This document shows positions 26,358-33,872 of a DNA stretch of 64,000 nt, piece after piece. The stretch lies in assembly GCA_019636615.1 (NCBI GenBank), contig JAHBXF010000001.1, positions 1,426,001-1,490,000 of the forward strand, given 5' to 3'. Below the pieces are notes generated by a model, which did no database searches, had not been told where the DNA came from, and was given only the letters and a program-made list of their open reading frames with translations. Each line of letters begins with the position of its first letter. The stretch's first letter is position 1. This DNA comes from Phycisphaeraceae bacterium (GTDB lineage Bacteria > Planctomycetota > Phycisphaerae > Phycisphaerales > UBA1924). The position numbers were made by a program, and so were the translations under genes.

Positions 26358-28040
26358 ATGCCAGTCGCGCACGATACGCACATCACCCTTCCGTCCGACA
26401 CGAACCAGGCGCTGGGGCTGGCGCAGTACGCGATCGACTTCATGTCGGACGACGCGGGGATTGCCGGCGATCCGGACGCGTCGGTGCTTGAACGGACCTC
26501 GCTCTTTCACACCGACGCGGTGCTGTGCGGGGTGTCGGCGATCGCGCTGGGCACAAACGCGCCGGTGCTGCTGAGGAACGAGGCGTTGCAGTATGCGACG
26601 GCCCCGAGCGGGTTCGGGACGCGGGCCGGGGTGCCGTGGGCGAAGGGGAGCGTGCGCAGCGGCGTGCCGGTCTTCGGCAGCCGGGTTGATGTGCAGGTGG
26701 AGAAGGCGGTGGTGGCCAACTGTGCCGCGGTTCGCGAGTGGGACAGCAACGGGACGAACTTCGGGTATAACCCCGAACTGGGGCACACGGCGGGCGAGTT
26801 CGGGCACAACGACTTCTACTCGGTGGCGGTGGCGGCGGCCCAGTTGCAGGGGCGCGACGGCGCGTACGCCCTGAAGGGCATGGTGCTGCTCGACGAGATC
26901 CGCGGGCGGCTGGCGGAGGTCTTCAGCCTCAAGTCGTACAAGATCGACCACGTGGTGCACGGGGCGATCGCCTCCGCGGCGACCTTCGGCGCGATGATGG
27001 GCGCCAGCGCCGAGCAGATCGAGAGTGCCATCGGCATGGTGGTGGCGCACTACATCCCCTTCCGGGCCATCCGCGCGGGCAAGCAACTCTCGGATAGCAA
27101 GGGAGCCAGCGCGGCGATCAGCACCGAGGCGGCGGTGCTCTCGGTGAAGCGCAGCATGGCGGGCTTCATGGGCCCGCGCGACATCTTCCGCAACCCCGAG
27201 GCGATTTTCCGTCTCTTCGAGGGGCCGGGGCAGTTGTTCCGCAAGGTGGAGAGCGCGGGCACGGGCATCCCCGAGGCCAAGAGCGGCAAGCACTACGCCA
27301 GCCCGTTTGATCTGGTGCTGGGGCGTGCGGGGACGGACTTTGCGGTGATGGGCATGCACTTCAAACTGGGGCTGTATGAGCACCAGTCGGCCGGCGCGCT
27401 GCAGGGGCTGATCAATCTTCTGTCGCGTCACCCGCGGCTGCTGGAGGATCAGACGGGCGACTGCATCAGCAAGATCGTGGTCCGCGCCTATGAGCCGGCG
27501 TTCGGCATCATCGGCGACCCGGCGAAGCGCGACCCCAAGACGCGTCAGAGCGCCGACCACTCGATGCTGTACCTGGTGTGCACGAAACTGCGCAAGGCTC
27601 TGGAACTGCGCCAGGCCACGCAGAAGCCGCTGGGCTGGAAGGAACTGATGCTGCTGCCCAGCGACTTCTCGTCGAAGGCGCTGCACGACCCGCTCACGCG
27701 GGAACTCATGGGCAAGATGGAGTTTGAATGGGGCGGGGCCGAGTACGACGCGAAGTACCCCGACGGCATCCCCACGAGCATGGTGATCACCGACGACGAG
27801 GGGGGCGTGCACGACAGCGGCCTGGTGATGTACCCCGGCGGGCACGCGCGCAACAGCATGGGCCCGGACAAGATCGATCTCAACGACGTGCTCGATCACA
27901 AGTTCGAGCGTCTGGCATCGCTGGCGAGCCAGGAGCCCCGCACGCTGATCGATCGGTTGCGCTCGGTCGACAACGCCACGCCGGCGCAGTTGGCCGAGAT
28001 CTATGACTTCCCGCTGGAGGTCAGCGGTTCGTTCGAGTAA
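26358..28040 (+). CDS. MmgE/PrpD family protein (2-methylcitrate dehydratase-like)
   Basis: 560 residues, at the long end for the family (usually about 450-500). MmgE/PrpD proteins dehydrate 2-methylcitrate (propionate breakdown) or isomerise related acids without a metal cofactor. Family features seen include CAAVREWDSNGTNFG near residue 120, GHTAGEFGHNDFYSVAVAAA, KIDHVVHGAIASAATFGAMM, and a second domain with DLVLGRAGTDFAVMGMHFKLG. No prpB, prpC or acnD lies nearby, so the methylcitrate pathway role is not supported by context. The start is the ATG preceded by GAGGAGTTACGCAG. Single gene. Confidence 0.85.
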   Translation: MPVAHDTHITLPSDTNQALGLAQYAIDFMSDDAGIAGDPDASVLERTSLFHTDAVLCGVSAIALGTNAPVLLRNEALQYATAPSGFGTRAGVPWAKGSVRSGVPVFGSRVDVQVEKAVVANCAAVREWDSNGTNFGYNPELGHTAGEFGHNDFYSVAVAAAQLQGRDGAYALKGMVLLDEIRGRLAEVFSLKSYKIDHVVHGAIASAATFGAMMGASAEQIESAIGMVVAHYIPFRAIRAGKQLSDSKGASAAISTEAAVLSVKRSMAGFMGPRDIFRNPEAIFRLFEGPGQLFRKVESAGTGIPEAKSGKHYASPFDLVLGRAGTDFAVMGMHFKLGLYEHQSAGALQGLINLLSRHPRLLEDQTGDCISKIVVRAYEPAFGIIGDPAKRDPKTRQSADHSMLYLVCTKLRKALELRQATQKPLGWKELMLLPSDFSSKALHDPLTRELMGKMEFEWGGAEYDAKYPDGIPTSMVITDDEGGVHDSGLVMYPGGHARNSMGPDKIDLNDVLDHKFERLASLASQEPRTLIDRLRSVDNATPAQLAEIYDFPLEVSGSFE

Positions 28041-28182
28041 CTTGGGTGACGAACCGGGCGTCGCACGCCCGAAGGGGCGTGAGAAACGGGGCGCTCGCGG
28101 CCCGGTGCTGTCGCGCGCCGTGCCCGGCGGGGGTTCGGGTGGTGGGTGTGCGTGGGGGGTGCATGCGCCCAATGATCAGGGC

Positions 28183-28704
28183 ATGAGCGACGACGCCGCG
28201 CCGATGAATGGGCAGCCAAAACCGCGAGGGGCGGGCACACCGATGTGGGCGAAACTGCTGGTGACGCTCTCGGTGGCGTTGATGATCGGGGGGCTGGTGC
28301 TGCCGGTGCTGAGCGGGGCCGAGCCGCGCGGCCCGGTGGTGGGCGTGAGCGCGCTGAGCGCGGACAACGGCCCCACCCCGCAGGAGGCCGAGTACCCGGT
28401 GTGGCACTCGGCGATGTTCCGCATGGGTTTCAGTTGCTTTGTGGGGTTTGTGGTGGCCTTTGCGCTGCGGGTGTTCTTGAAGATCGCGGTGCTCGCGGCG
28501 GGCTTCATGGCGCTGCTTCTCTTCGGGCTTCAGCACGCGGGGCTGGTGGAGGTGAAGTGGAACCTGATCGCGGAACGCTATGACACCGTGTGGGCGTGGG
28601 GGAGCGGGCAGGTCGAGTCGATGACGGCGTTTGTGAACGGCGCGCTGCCGTCGGCTGGCGCGGCGGCGGTGGGGATGTTCGCGGGGCTGCGGCGCAGGGC
28701 GTGA
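28183..28704 (+). CDS. FUN14-like membrane protein
   Basis: 173 residues. After a polar N-terminus come a hydrophobic helix (about 22-43), a loop, and the FUN14-type segment: MGFSCFVGFVVAFALRVFLK, AVLAAGFMALLLFGLQHAG and the following VEVKWN, which correspond to the GF..GY..K...K, LQ..G and V.W positions of the family. A last hydrophobic stretch is rich in Ala/Gly. FUN14 proteins sit in mitochondrial outer membranes in eukaryotes, where FUNDC1 is a mitophagy receptor; bacterial homologues have no defined role. The ATG at 28183 is chosen although the frame is open upstream, because the family region starts after it. No partner gene. Confidence 0.65.
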   Translation: MSDDAAPMNGQPKPRGAGTPMWAKLLVTLSVALMIGGLVLPVLSGAEPRGPVVGVSALSADNGPTPQEAEYPVWHSAMFRMGFSCFVGFVVAFALRVFLKIAVLAAGFMALLLFGLQHAGLVEVKWNLIAERYDTVWAWGSGQVESMTAFVNGALPSAGAAAVGMFAGLRRRA

Positions 28705-29021
28705 GTGCGGGGCGGGCTGTTCCCCCCCCAGGGGGCCGGGTGCACCCGAAACCAGACAATGTGTGAAGCGGTGTACGGGCGAGGCACGCGGGCACGATGT
28801 GGTTCGATGGCGGTCGTGGTGCGCGGCCCCCGGATGTGGGGTGCGCCGACGAGGGCGCGGAACAGGCGTCGCAGACGGCGCATCCGGAGGGTGCGGACGC
28901 GGGGCGGGGGGTTCGGGGTGCGCGAGGGGGCGTGAGGGGCCGATGAGAGAGGTGATCTTGCGCGCCGCGGCGCCGCCCCAACGCCGGGGGGGGTGCGGAG
29001 CGCACACCGGGTGCCTGCGTC
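28705..29021. other. Intergenic region upstream of motA
   Basis: About 317 bp. No gene with family features and no clear sigma70 promoter is seen. It is very G-rich, with runs of seven or more C or G (for example near 28722 and 28985). It must contain the motAB promoter; a flagellar sigma-factor site is not recognisable. Confidence 0.5.
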
Positions 29022-29804
29022 ATGGATAAAGCCAGTCTTATCGGTGTCATTGTCGGTGTTGCCGCGATCGGCTTCGTTGTGTTCGAAGTCTCGCACGGCA
29101 ACCTGATGATGTTCTTCTCGGGCGAAGGCGTGCTGATGGTGGGCGTGGGGTCGGTGAGCGTGTGCTTCATCGCGATGCCGATGGAGAAACTCAAGGAAGT
29201 GCCGGGGTATGTCCGCCGGTTCTTCTTCAACAAATCGCAGCCGATCGGCGAGGTGATCAAACAGTTGAGCGCGCTCTCGGAGAAGGCACGGCGCGACGGC
29301 ATCCTGGCGCTCGAGAGCGAGATGTCGAAGATCAAGGACCCCTTCCTGGCGGCGGGGCTGAAGATGGCGGTGGACGGCATCGAGCCGGGGCAGATCGAAT
29401 CGACGTGCCGCATCGAACTGCTGGCGATGCAGGACCGGCACAAGGCGGGCAAGAAGTTCTTCGACCTGCTGAAGTTGTACGGGCCCGGCTACGGGCTGAT
29501 CGGCACGCTTGTGGGGCAGGTGGCCATGTTCGGGCAGTTGGCCTCGGCCGACATCGGCGCGCTGGGCAAGGCGCTGGCGATCGCCGTGGTGGCCACGATG
29601 TACGGCGCGATCCTGGCGAACGCGGTGGCGGGGCCCATCGGCGACAAACTGGCGTACCGCTCGAGCGAAGAGATGCTCAGCCGCGAGATGATGCTGCAGG
29701 CGATTCTGTCGATCCAGGCGGGTGACAACCCGCGTGTGACGCAGGACAAGATGCTGGCCTTCATCCCGGCGGCGACGCGGAGCAAGATGAACATCGCGGC
29801 ATAA
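29022..29804 (+). CDS. motA: Flagellar motor stator protein MotA
   Basis: 260 residues, the usual length. MotA forms, with MotB, the proton- or sodium-driven stator of the flagellar motor in the inner membrane. Visible are four hydrophobic helices (about 5-22, 32-52, 150-172 and 183-205), the cytoplasmic loop with DPFLAAGLKMAVDGIEPGQIE, and the conserved P(G)YGLIGTLVGQVAMF and AIAVVATMYGAILANAVAGPIGDKL segments of the MotA/TolQ/ExbB family. It is followed by motB with 24 bp between them. No other flagellar genes are in the window. The start codon has no strong Shine-Dalgarno sequence. Confidence 0.93.
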   Translation: MDKASLIGVIVGVAAIGFVVFEVSHGNLMMFFSGEGVLMVGVGSVSVCFIAMPMEKLKEVPGYVRRFFFNKSQPIGEVIKQLSALSEKARRDGILALESEMSKIKDPFLAAGLKMAVDGIEPGQIESTCRIELLAMQDRHKAGKKFFDLLKLYGPGYGLIGTLVGQVAMFGQLASADIGALGKALAIAVVATMYGAILANAVAGPIGDKLAYRSSEEMLSREMMLQAILSIQAGDNPRVTQDKMLAFIPAATRSKMNIAA

Positions 29805-29828
29805 CCCACGGAGCGCACGGGCAACACC

Positions 29829-30662
29829 ATGGCGGGCAAAGACGCACATCACGAGGGAGAGGGCAAGGCCTCGCACGGCGGGGGCGGGCACGGCCCCTCG
29901 GGGGGCGGGCACGAAGAGGCGCACGAGGGCGCGCCCGAGTGGCTGATTTCGTTCGCCGACAACGTGATGCTGCTGATGGGGTTCTTCGTGATTCTGCTGG
30001 CGATGAACATGATCCCCAAAGGCAAGGGGAGCATCGACGGCGATGGGAACACGGACCCGGATTCGCAGGTCGAGGTTCTCGACTTCATCATCGGTGTGCG
30101 CGAGGCCTTCAACAACAAGGTTGACATCAACTCGAAGGACCCGGCCGATGCGCCGCTCATCCGCAGGATGCTGCAGCGCACCAGCGGCAAGACGCACCAG
30201 GACGGGCCGCAGGGGACGCAGGAGGGGCTGCAGGCGATCCGCCCCAGCGAGTACAACCAGATCACGGCGTCGGTGTCGTTTGATGATGAATCGGCGCAGG
30301 TCAGCGCCGAGGCGCGAGCGACGCTGGCGCAGGCCGCCGAATCGCTGCGCGACCAGCGTTGGATGATCGAGGTCCGCGGGCACGTGAGCCCCTTCGAGAG
30401 CATGCGCAACCCCGTGCGGGCCATGGAACTCTCGCACCAGCGCGCGGTGGCCGCGGCGCGGGTGCTCGTCGAGAACGGCGTGGCGTGGCGCAACCTGCGG
30501 ATCGTGTCGTGCGGCGAGAACGACCGCGTGGTGGCGCGGACGTTCGACCGAGACCAGGACCGCGCCAACCAGCGCGTGGAACTGGTGGTGACCAACGACG
30601 TGGTGCCGGCCGAGGGCGCGGGCCGCCCTGGTTCATCGGCCTCGGCGCACGAGGGCAGGTAA
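29829..30662 (+). CDS. motB: Flagellar motor stator protein MotB-like (OmpA domain)
   Basis: 277 residues. The plug/transmembrane signature PEWLISFADNVMLLMGFFV contains the ion-channel Asp (D44 in SFADN), equivalent to Asp32 of E. coli MotB. The N-terminal 35 residues are unusually rich in His and Gly (GHGPSGGGHEEAHEG). The C-terminal half (about 175-265) is an OmpA/MotB peptidoglycan-binding domain with RAMELSHQRAVAAARVL and NLRIVSCGENDRV...DRDQDRANQRVEL; the usual GHTD is replaced by GHVS. A long linker separates helix and OmpA domain. It is cotranscribed with motA and ends 15 bp before the convergent amylase gene. Confidence 0.9.
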   Translation: MAGKDAHHEGEGKASHGGGGHGPSGGGHEEAHEGAPEWLISFADNVMLLMGFFVILLAMNMIPKGKGSIDGDGNTDPDSQVEVLDFIIGVREAFNNKVDINSKDPADAPLIRRMLQRTSGKTHQDGPQGTQEGLQAIRPSEYNQITASVSFDDESAQVSAEARATLAQAAESLRDQRWMIEVRGHVSPFESMRNPVRAMELSHQRAVAAARVLVENGVAWRNLRIVSCGENDRVVARTFDRDQDRANQRVELVVTNDVVPAEGAGRPGSSASAHEGR

Positions 30663-30676
30663 GTTCCGCCGCGTGC

Positions 30677-33589
30677 TCAGCAGCCCCCGGCCTCCCATGC
30701 GCTGAAGAAGGTTTCAACGTCGGCGCCGTCGATGCCGCCGTCGAAGTTCACGTCGGCCGAACCGTCGCCGGCCTCCCACGCGATGAAGAAGGCTTCCACA
30801 TCGGCCCCGTCCACGCCGCCGTCCTGGTTGAAGTCGGCGGGGCAGTAGGGCTCGCCCACGCCGCAGGTGATGAACTGATATCCGCCGGTGCCGCTCTCTT
30901 CAAACGAGATCAGCAGCAGGGTGTTCTCGCCGGGCACAAGGCCCGAGGCGGTGGCGATGAACTCGTTGCGGTCACGCCGCGCGGCCTGGTTGCCCAGGTT
31001 TGCCAGCGTGAGGGGGTCGGCCACGCTGGGCGGGTTGACGATGAGGTGAACGCGGTTGACGGTGCGGTCGAGGGGGGCGATGGTGAAGGTCTGCTGCGTG
31101 GTGCCCTCGGGCAGCGGGCAGGCTGGCGCGACGATCTGCGACTGGGGCGGGAGGCGGTCGACGTAGATCGCGGTGCGCCACTCGCGGAAGAGGGGCCCTT
31201 CGAACGAGTTGCGCTTGCGGAAGGCGACAACGCTGATGTAGTTCACGCCTTCTTCGAGGCGCGAAGCGTCGATCTCCTGCGCGTAGTAACCGGTGGCGTT
31301 GGAGGTGTTGGCCAGCGGCGATCGGGCCGTGACGAACTGTTCGTAGCCGGGAACGACCGTGTTCTGATGGCCGATGTCGGGCACGCCGTTGCCGTTGAAG
31401 TCTTCGAAACCCTGGTTGATGCGGAAGACGGCGTTGTCGTCGGCGTTGTCGTTGTTGGCGGCGCCGGGATCGCCGTTGGTGGTGGTGAGTTGAATCTGGA
31501 AGGTATCGGCGGTGATGATGGGCATCGAAGCCAGGCGGCGGCGGAAGGCGGGCGTGGCGGGGGGGTCCGCGGCGAGCGTGCCCGAGGCGCCGGCGATCAC
31601 AAGATCGCCCGAGGGGATCGCCGGCGCGTAGACGACATAGCCGCGGTGGTGTTCGCCCGCGCTGCTGGCGTTGCGTGGCACGCGGATGACGACCTGCCCG
31701 CCGGCGCCGACGGTGAGCACCTCGGCGATGTCGTTGGAGGGATCGACCTGCGGGTTCGCGGCGTTGCCGGTGAGTTCGATGAGGCGGGTGCCGGGCGGGA
31801 AGGCGGTGCTCACGGTGCGCTGGTCAAAGCCCGCGTCGTAGCGGTCGTTGACGCCGACGAGGCAGTTGCCCGAGAGGGAAGCGCCGCTGCGGGTGGCGCG
31901 TTCGAAGATCATGACGTCGTTATCGACGGTGCGCGGGTGGAACTCGCCGCGTCCGAGCCAGTTGGAGAGGCGGACGAGGTCGGTGATGACGTTGCTGGTG
32001 TTTGTGGATGCGGAATCCTGGCCGAGGGCGACGGGAACGCCCTGGCGGGGATAGAAGCCGGCGCCCGATCGGTTGACGCCGCGCGCGTTGTAGTAGACGT
32101 AGGACTGACCGGTGCGCATGAGCATGTAGGCATGGGCGAACCAGCCCTGCTGGCGGTAGGTGGGGGTGGGCGGGTTGGCACCGCCCTCGCCGGTGCTGCC
32201 GTTGTCGTGGCTGAAGATGTGGTTGACACCGACGGAACCGTTGTTGAAGCCGTCGTCGGTGCCGTCGATGTGGGCGGAGAAGATGCCGTTCCACGAGCCC
32301 AGGCCGCCGCCGCCGATGAGGTTGCGCAGGAAGCCCGCGCCGTTGAGGTCGAGCACGTCTCGGTTGGCGAAGGCGTCGCCGGTGATGGATCGGTTGGCGG
32401 GGTCGTTGCGGCCGTTGGGCTTGCGCACGTAGCGGTCGAAGCAGAAGGCGTTGCCCTCGACGCACTCGCCGAAGGAGTAGGCGGTGACGAGGCGGCCGTC
32501 CGGGGTGAGGCGGCGGTTGTGCAGGACGCTGTCGAAGAAGGTGTCCATCCACCAACTGGGGATGTGCTTGACAGCGTCAATTCGGAAGCCGTCGACGCGG
32601 TGCACGTCCATCATCCACTGGGTCCAGCGCATGAGGTAGCCGGTGGCGTTCTCGGCCACGGGCAGGCCGGCGTGCGGGTTGTCGAAGTTGAAGTTGTAGA
32701 AGGTAGCCTGTGAGGCGGGCTCGTTGCGTGCGGGGATGTCGCAGGGCGGGGCGAAGATGCCGCCGGTATCGGCGGGGGCGAAGCGCATGCCCGGGTTGTT
32801 CACCACGGTCTGCACGCCCAGAGAGGGATCGGGGTAGAAGCGGGCGTTGTCGGGGTTCGGGTTGTTGAAATAGGTGCCGCCGGGGATGTTGAGCGGGTTG
32901 CCGGGCTGCGTGGGCTGACGGATGAAGGAGTGGTTGGTTGACTGGTCGATATCGACGAGCGCGACAAGGTCGCCCTTGAGCAGGCAGTAGCGTGCGCCGT
33001 TGGGGTTCTCGGATTGCAGATAGCCGCCGGCGACGCCGGCGTGGAAGTCGCCCCAGTCATCGGTGGGGAGTTTGTTGCGCATCGGGCTGGGCGGGTTCAT
33101 CCAGAAGCCGGGGTAGCCGCCATCCTGCATGAAGCCCGAGCCGGTCTGACGGCCTGAGTTGTGGTTGAGCACGGCGTCGATGTAGACTTCGGAAGCGGCG
33201 AGGTGGAACTCGCGGACCATCGCGGCGAAGTACTGCTCGGTGCCGTAGGCGGTCTGCGCGCCGGGCTTGCCCAGGTCGAATCGGTCGAAGGCGTCGTACC
33301 CCACGCTGGTGGAGTTCTGGTTGGGCGAACCGGGCCAGTGGTACGCGCGCGAGGGCGGGGGCAGCCACACCGAGCCGTAGCCGGCGATGAAGAAGTCGGG
33401 CATTTTGCGCTCGATGGCGCTCCAGGGCGACTCGAACCACTGGAGCATCGGCGCGGGGGTTTCATCCCAGTTGTTGGGGTCAAGACCGGTCTGTGCCGAG
33501 GCGAGCCCGCCGCAGACCAGCACGAGAGCCAGCGCGCCGGGCAGGGCGCGGCGGCAGAAAGATCGATGGCAGAGAAGATGGGTGGGCAT
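30677..33589 (-). CDS. Secreted GH13 alpha-amylase with C-terminal dockerin-like repeat
   Basis: 970 residues. Signal peptide ends at about ASAQ (30-33). The GH13 catalytic set is visible: YIDAVLNHNSG (about 136-146), nucleophile Asp in GFRIDAVKH (D338), acid/base Glu in FGECVEGN (E375) and the third acid in HIFSHDNGS (D462). It hydrolyses alpha-1,4 glucans outside the cytoplasm. A beta-sandwich-like region follows, and the last 55 residues are two dockerin-like calcium loops (CPADFNQDGGVDGADVEAFF and DVNFDGGIDGADVETFF) ending in GGC. Start is the ATG at 33589; further upstream the frame lacks a signal peptide. It is divergent from the GH31 glucosidase gene, which could process its products. 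Confidence 0.94.
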   Translation of the reverse strand: MPTHLLCHRSFCRRALPGALALVLVCGGLASAQTGLDPNNWDETPAPMLQWFESPWSAIERKMPDFFIAGYGSVWLPPPSRAYHWPGSPNQNSTSVGYDAFDRFDLGKPGAQTAYGTEQYFAAMVREFHLAASEVYIDAVLNHNSGRQTGSGFMQDGGYPGFWMNPPSPMRNKLPTDDWGDFHAGVAGGYLQSENPNGARYCLLKGDLVALVDIDQSTNHSFIRQPTQPGNPLNIPGGTYFNNPNPDNARFYPDPSLGVQTVVNNPGMRFAPADTGGIFAPPCDIPARNEPASQATFYNFNFDNPHAGLPVAENATGYLMRWTQWMMDVHRVDGFRIDAVKHIPSWWMDTFFDSVLHNRRLTPDGRLVTAYSFGECVEGNAFCFDRYVRKPNGRNDPANRSITGDAFANRDVLDLNGAGFLRNLIGGGGLGSWNGIFSAHIDGTDDGFNNGSVGVNHIFSHDNGSTGEGGANPPTPTYRQQGWFAHAYMLMRTGQSYVYYNARGVNRSGAGFYPRQGVPVALGQDSASTNTSNVITDLVRLSNWLGRGEFHPRTVDNDVMIFERATRSGASLSGNCLVGVNDRYDAGFDQRTVSTAFPPGTRLIELTGNAANPQVDPSNDIAEVLTVGAGGQVVIRVPRNASSAGEHHRGYVVYAPAIPSGDLVIAGASGTLAADPPATPAFRRRLASMPIITADTFQIQLTTTNGDPGAANNDNADDNAVFRINQGFEDFNGNGVPDIGHQNTVVPGYEQFVTARSPLANTSNATGYYAQEIDASRLEEGVNYISVVAFRKRNSFEGPLFREWRTAIYVDRLPPQSQIVAPACPLPEGTTQQTFTIAPLDRTVNRVHLIVNPPSVADPLTLANLGNQAARRDRNEFIATASGLVPGENTLLLISFEESGTGGYQFITCGVGEPYCPADFNQDGGVDGADVEAFFIAWEAGDGSADVNFDGGIDGADVETFFSAWEAGGC

Positions 33590-33741
33590 GTCGGTCGCTC
33601 CGGGCTTATCAGACGGTGACAACGGGGCGGCGCGAGTGCGGCCCGCTCGGACGAGTGATGTTCGCTGTAGTATGACGGATGGGTGCCGGTTTGTGAAGCG
33701 CATCGGGGATGAATTGTCCCGAGAACCGGGGGTTTGCCGGA

Positions 33742-33758
33742 GATGAAACTGTTTCATC
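33742..33758. promoter_or_regulatory. 17-bp palindromic operator candidate between amylase and glucosidase genes
   Basis: GATGAAACTGTTTCATC is a perfect palindrome of two 8-bp arms around one central base. It is located 153 bp upstream of the amylase start (minus strand) and 115 bp upstream of the glucosidase start (plus strand). The GAAAC/GTTTC core resembles LacI-family sugar regulator operators, though the central spacing is odd. No regulator gene is adjacent. Confidence 0.6.
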
Positions 33759-33872
33759 GTGCGGGGCGTAGCGTTTCCGGGCGTGCGCGGCGGGAGGCAG
33801 CGAATACCCTGCGGCCAAGCCCGGCGCGCGTCAGGCGGCGCCGGCGGTCTTGATTGTCAGAGAGGAACCGCG

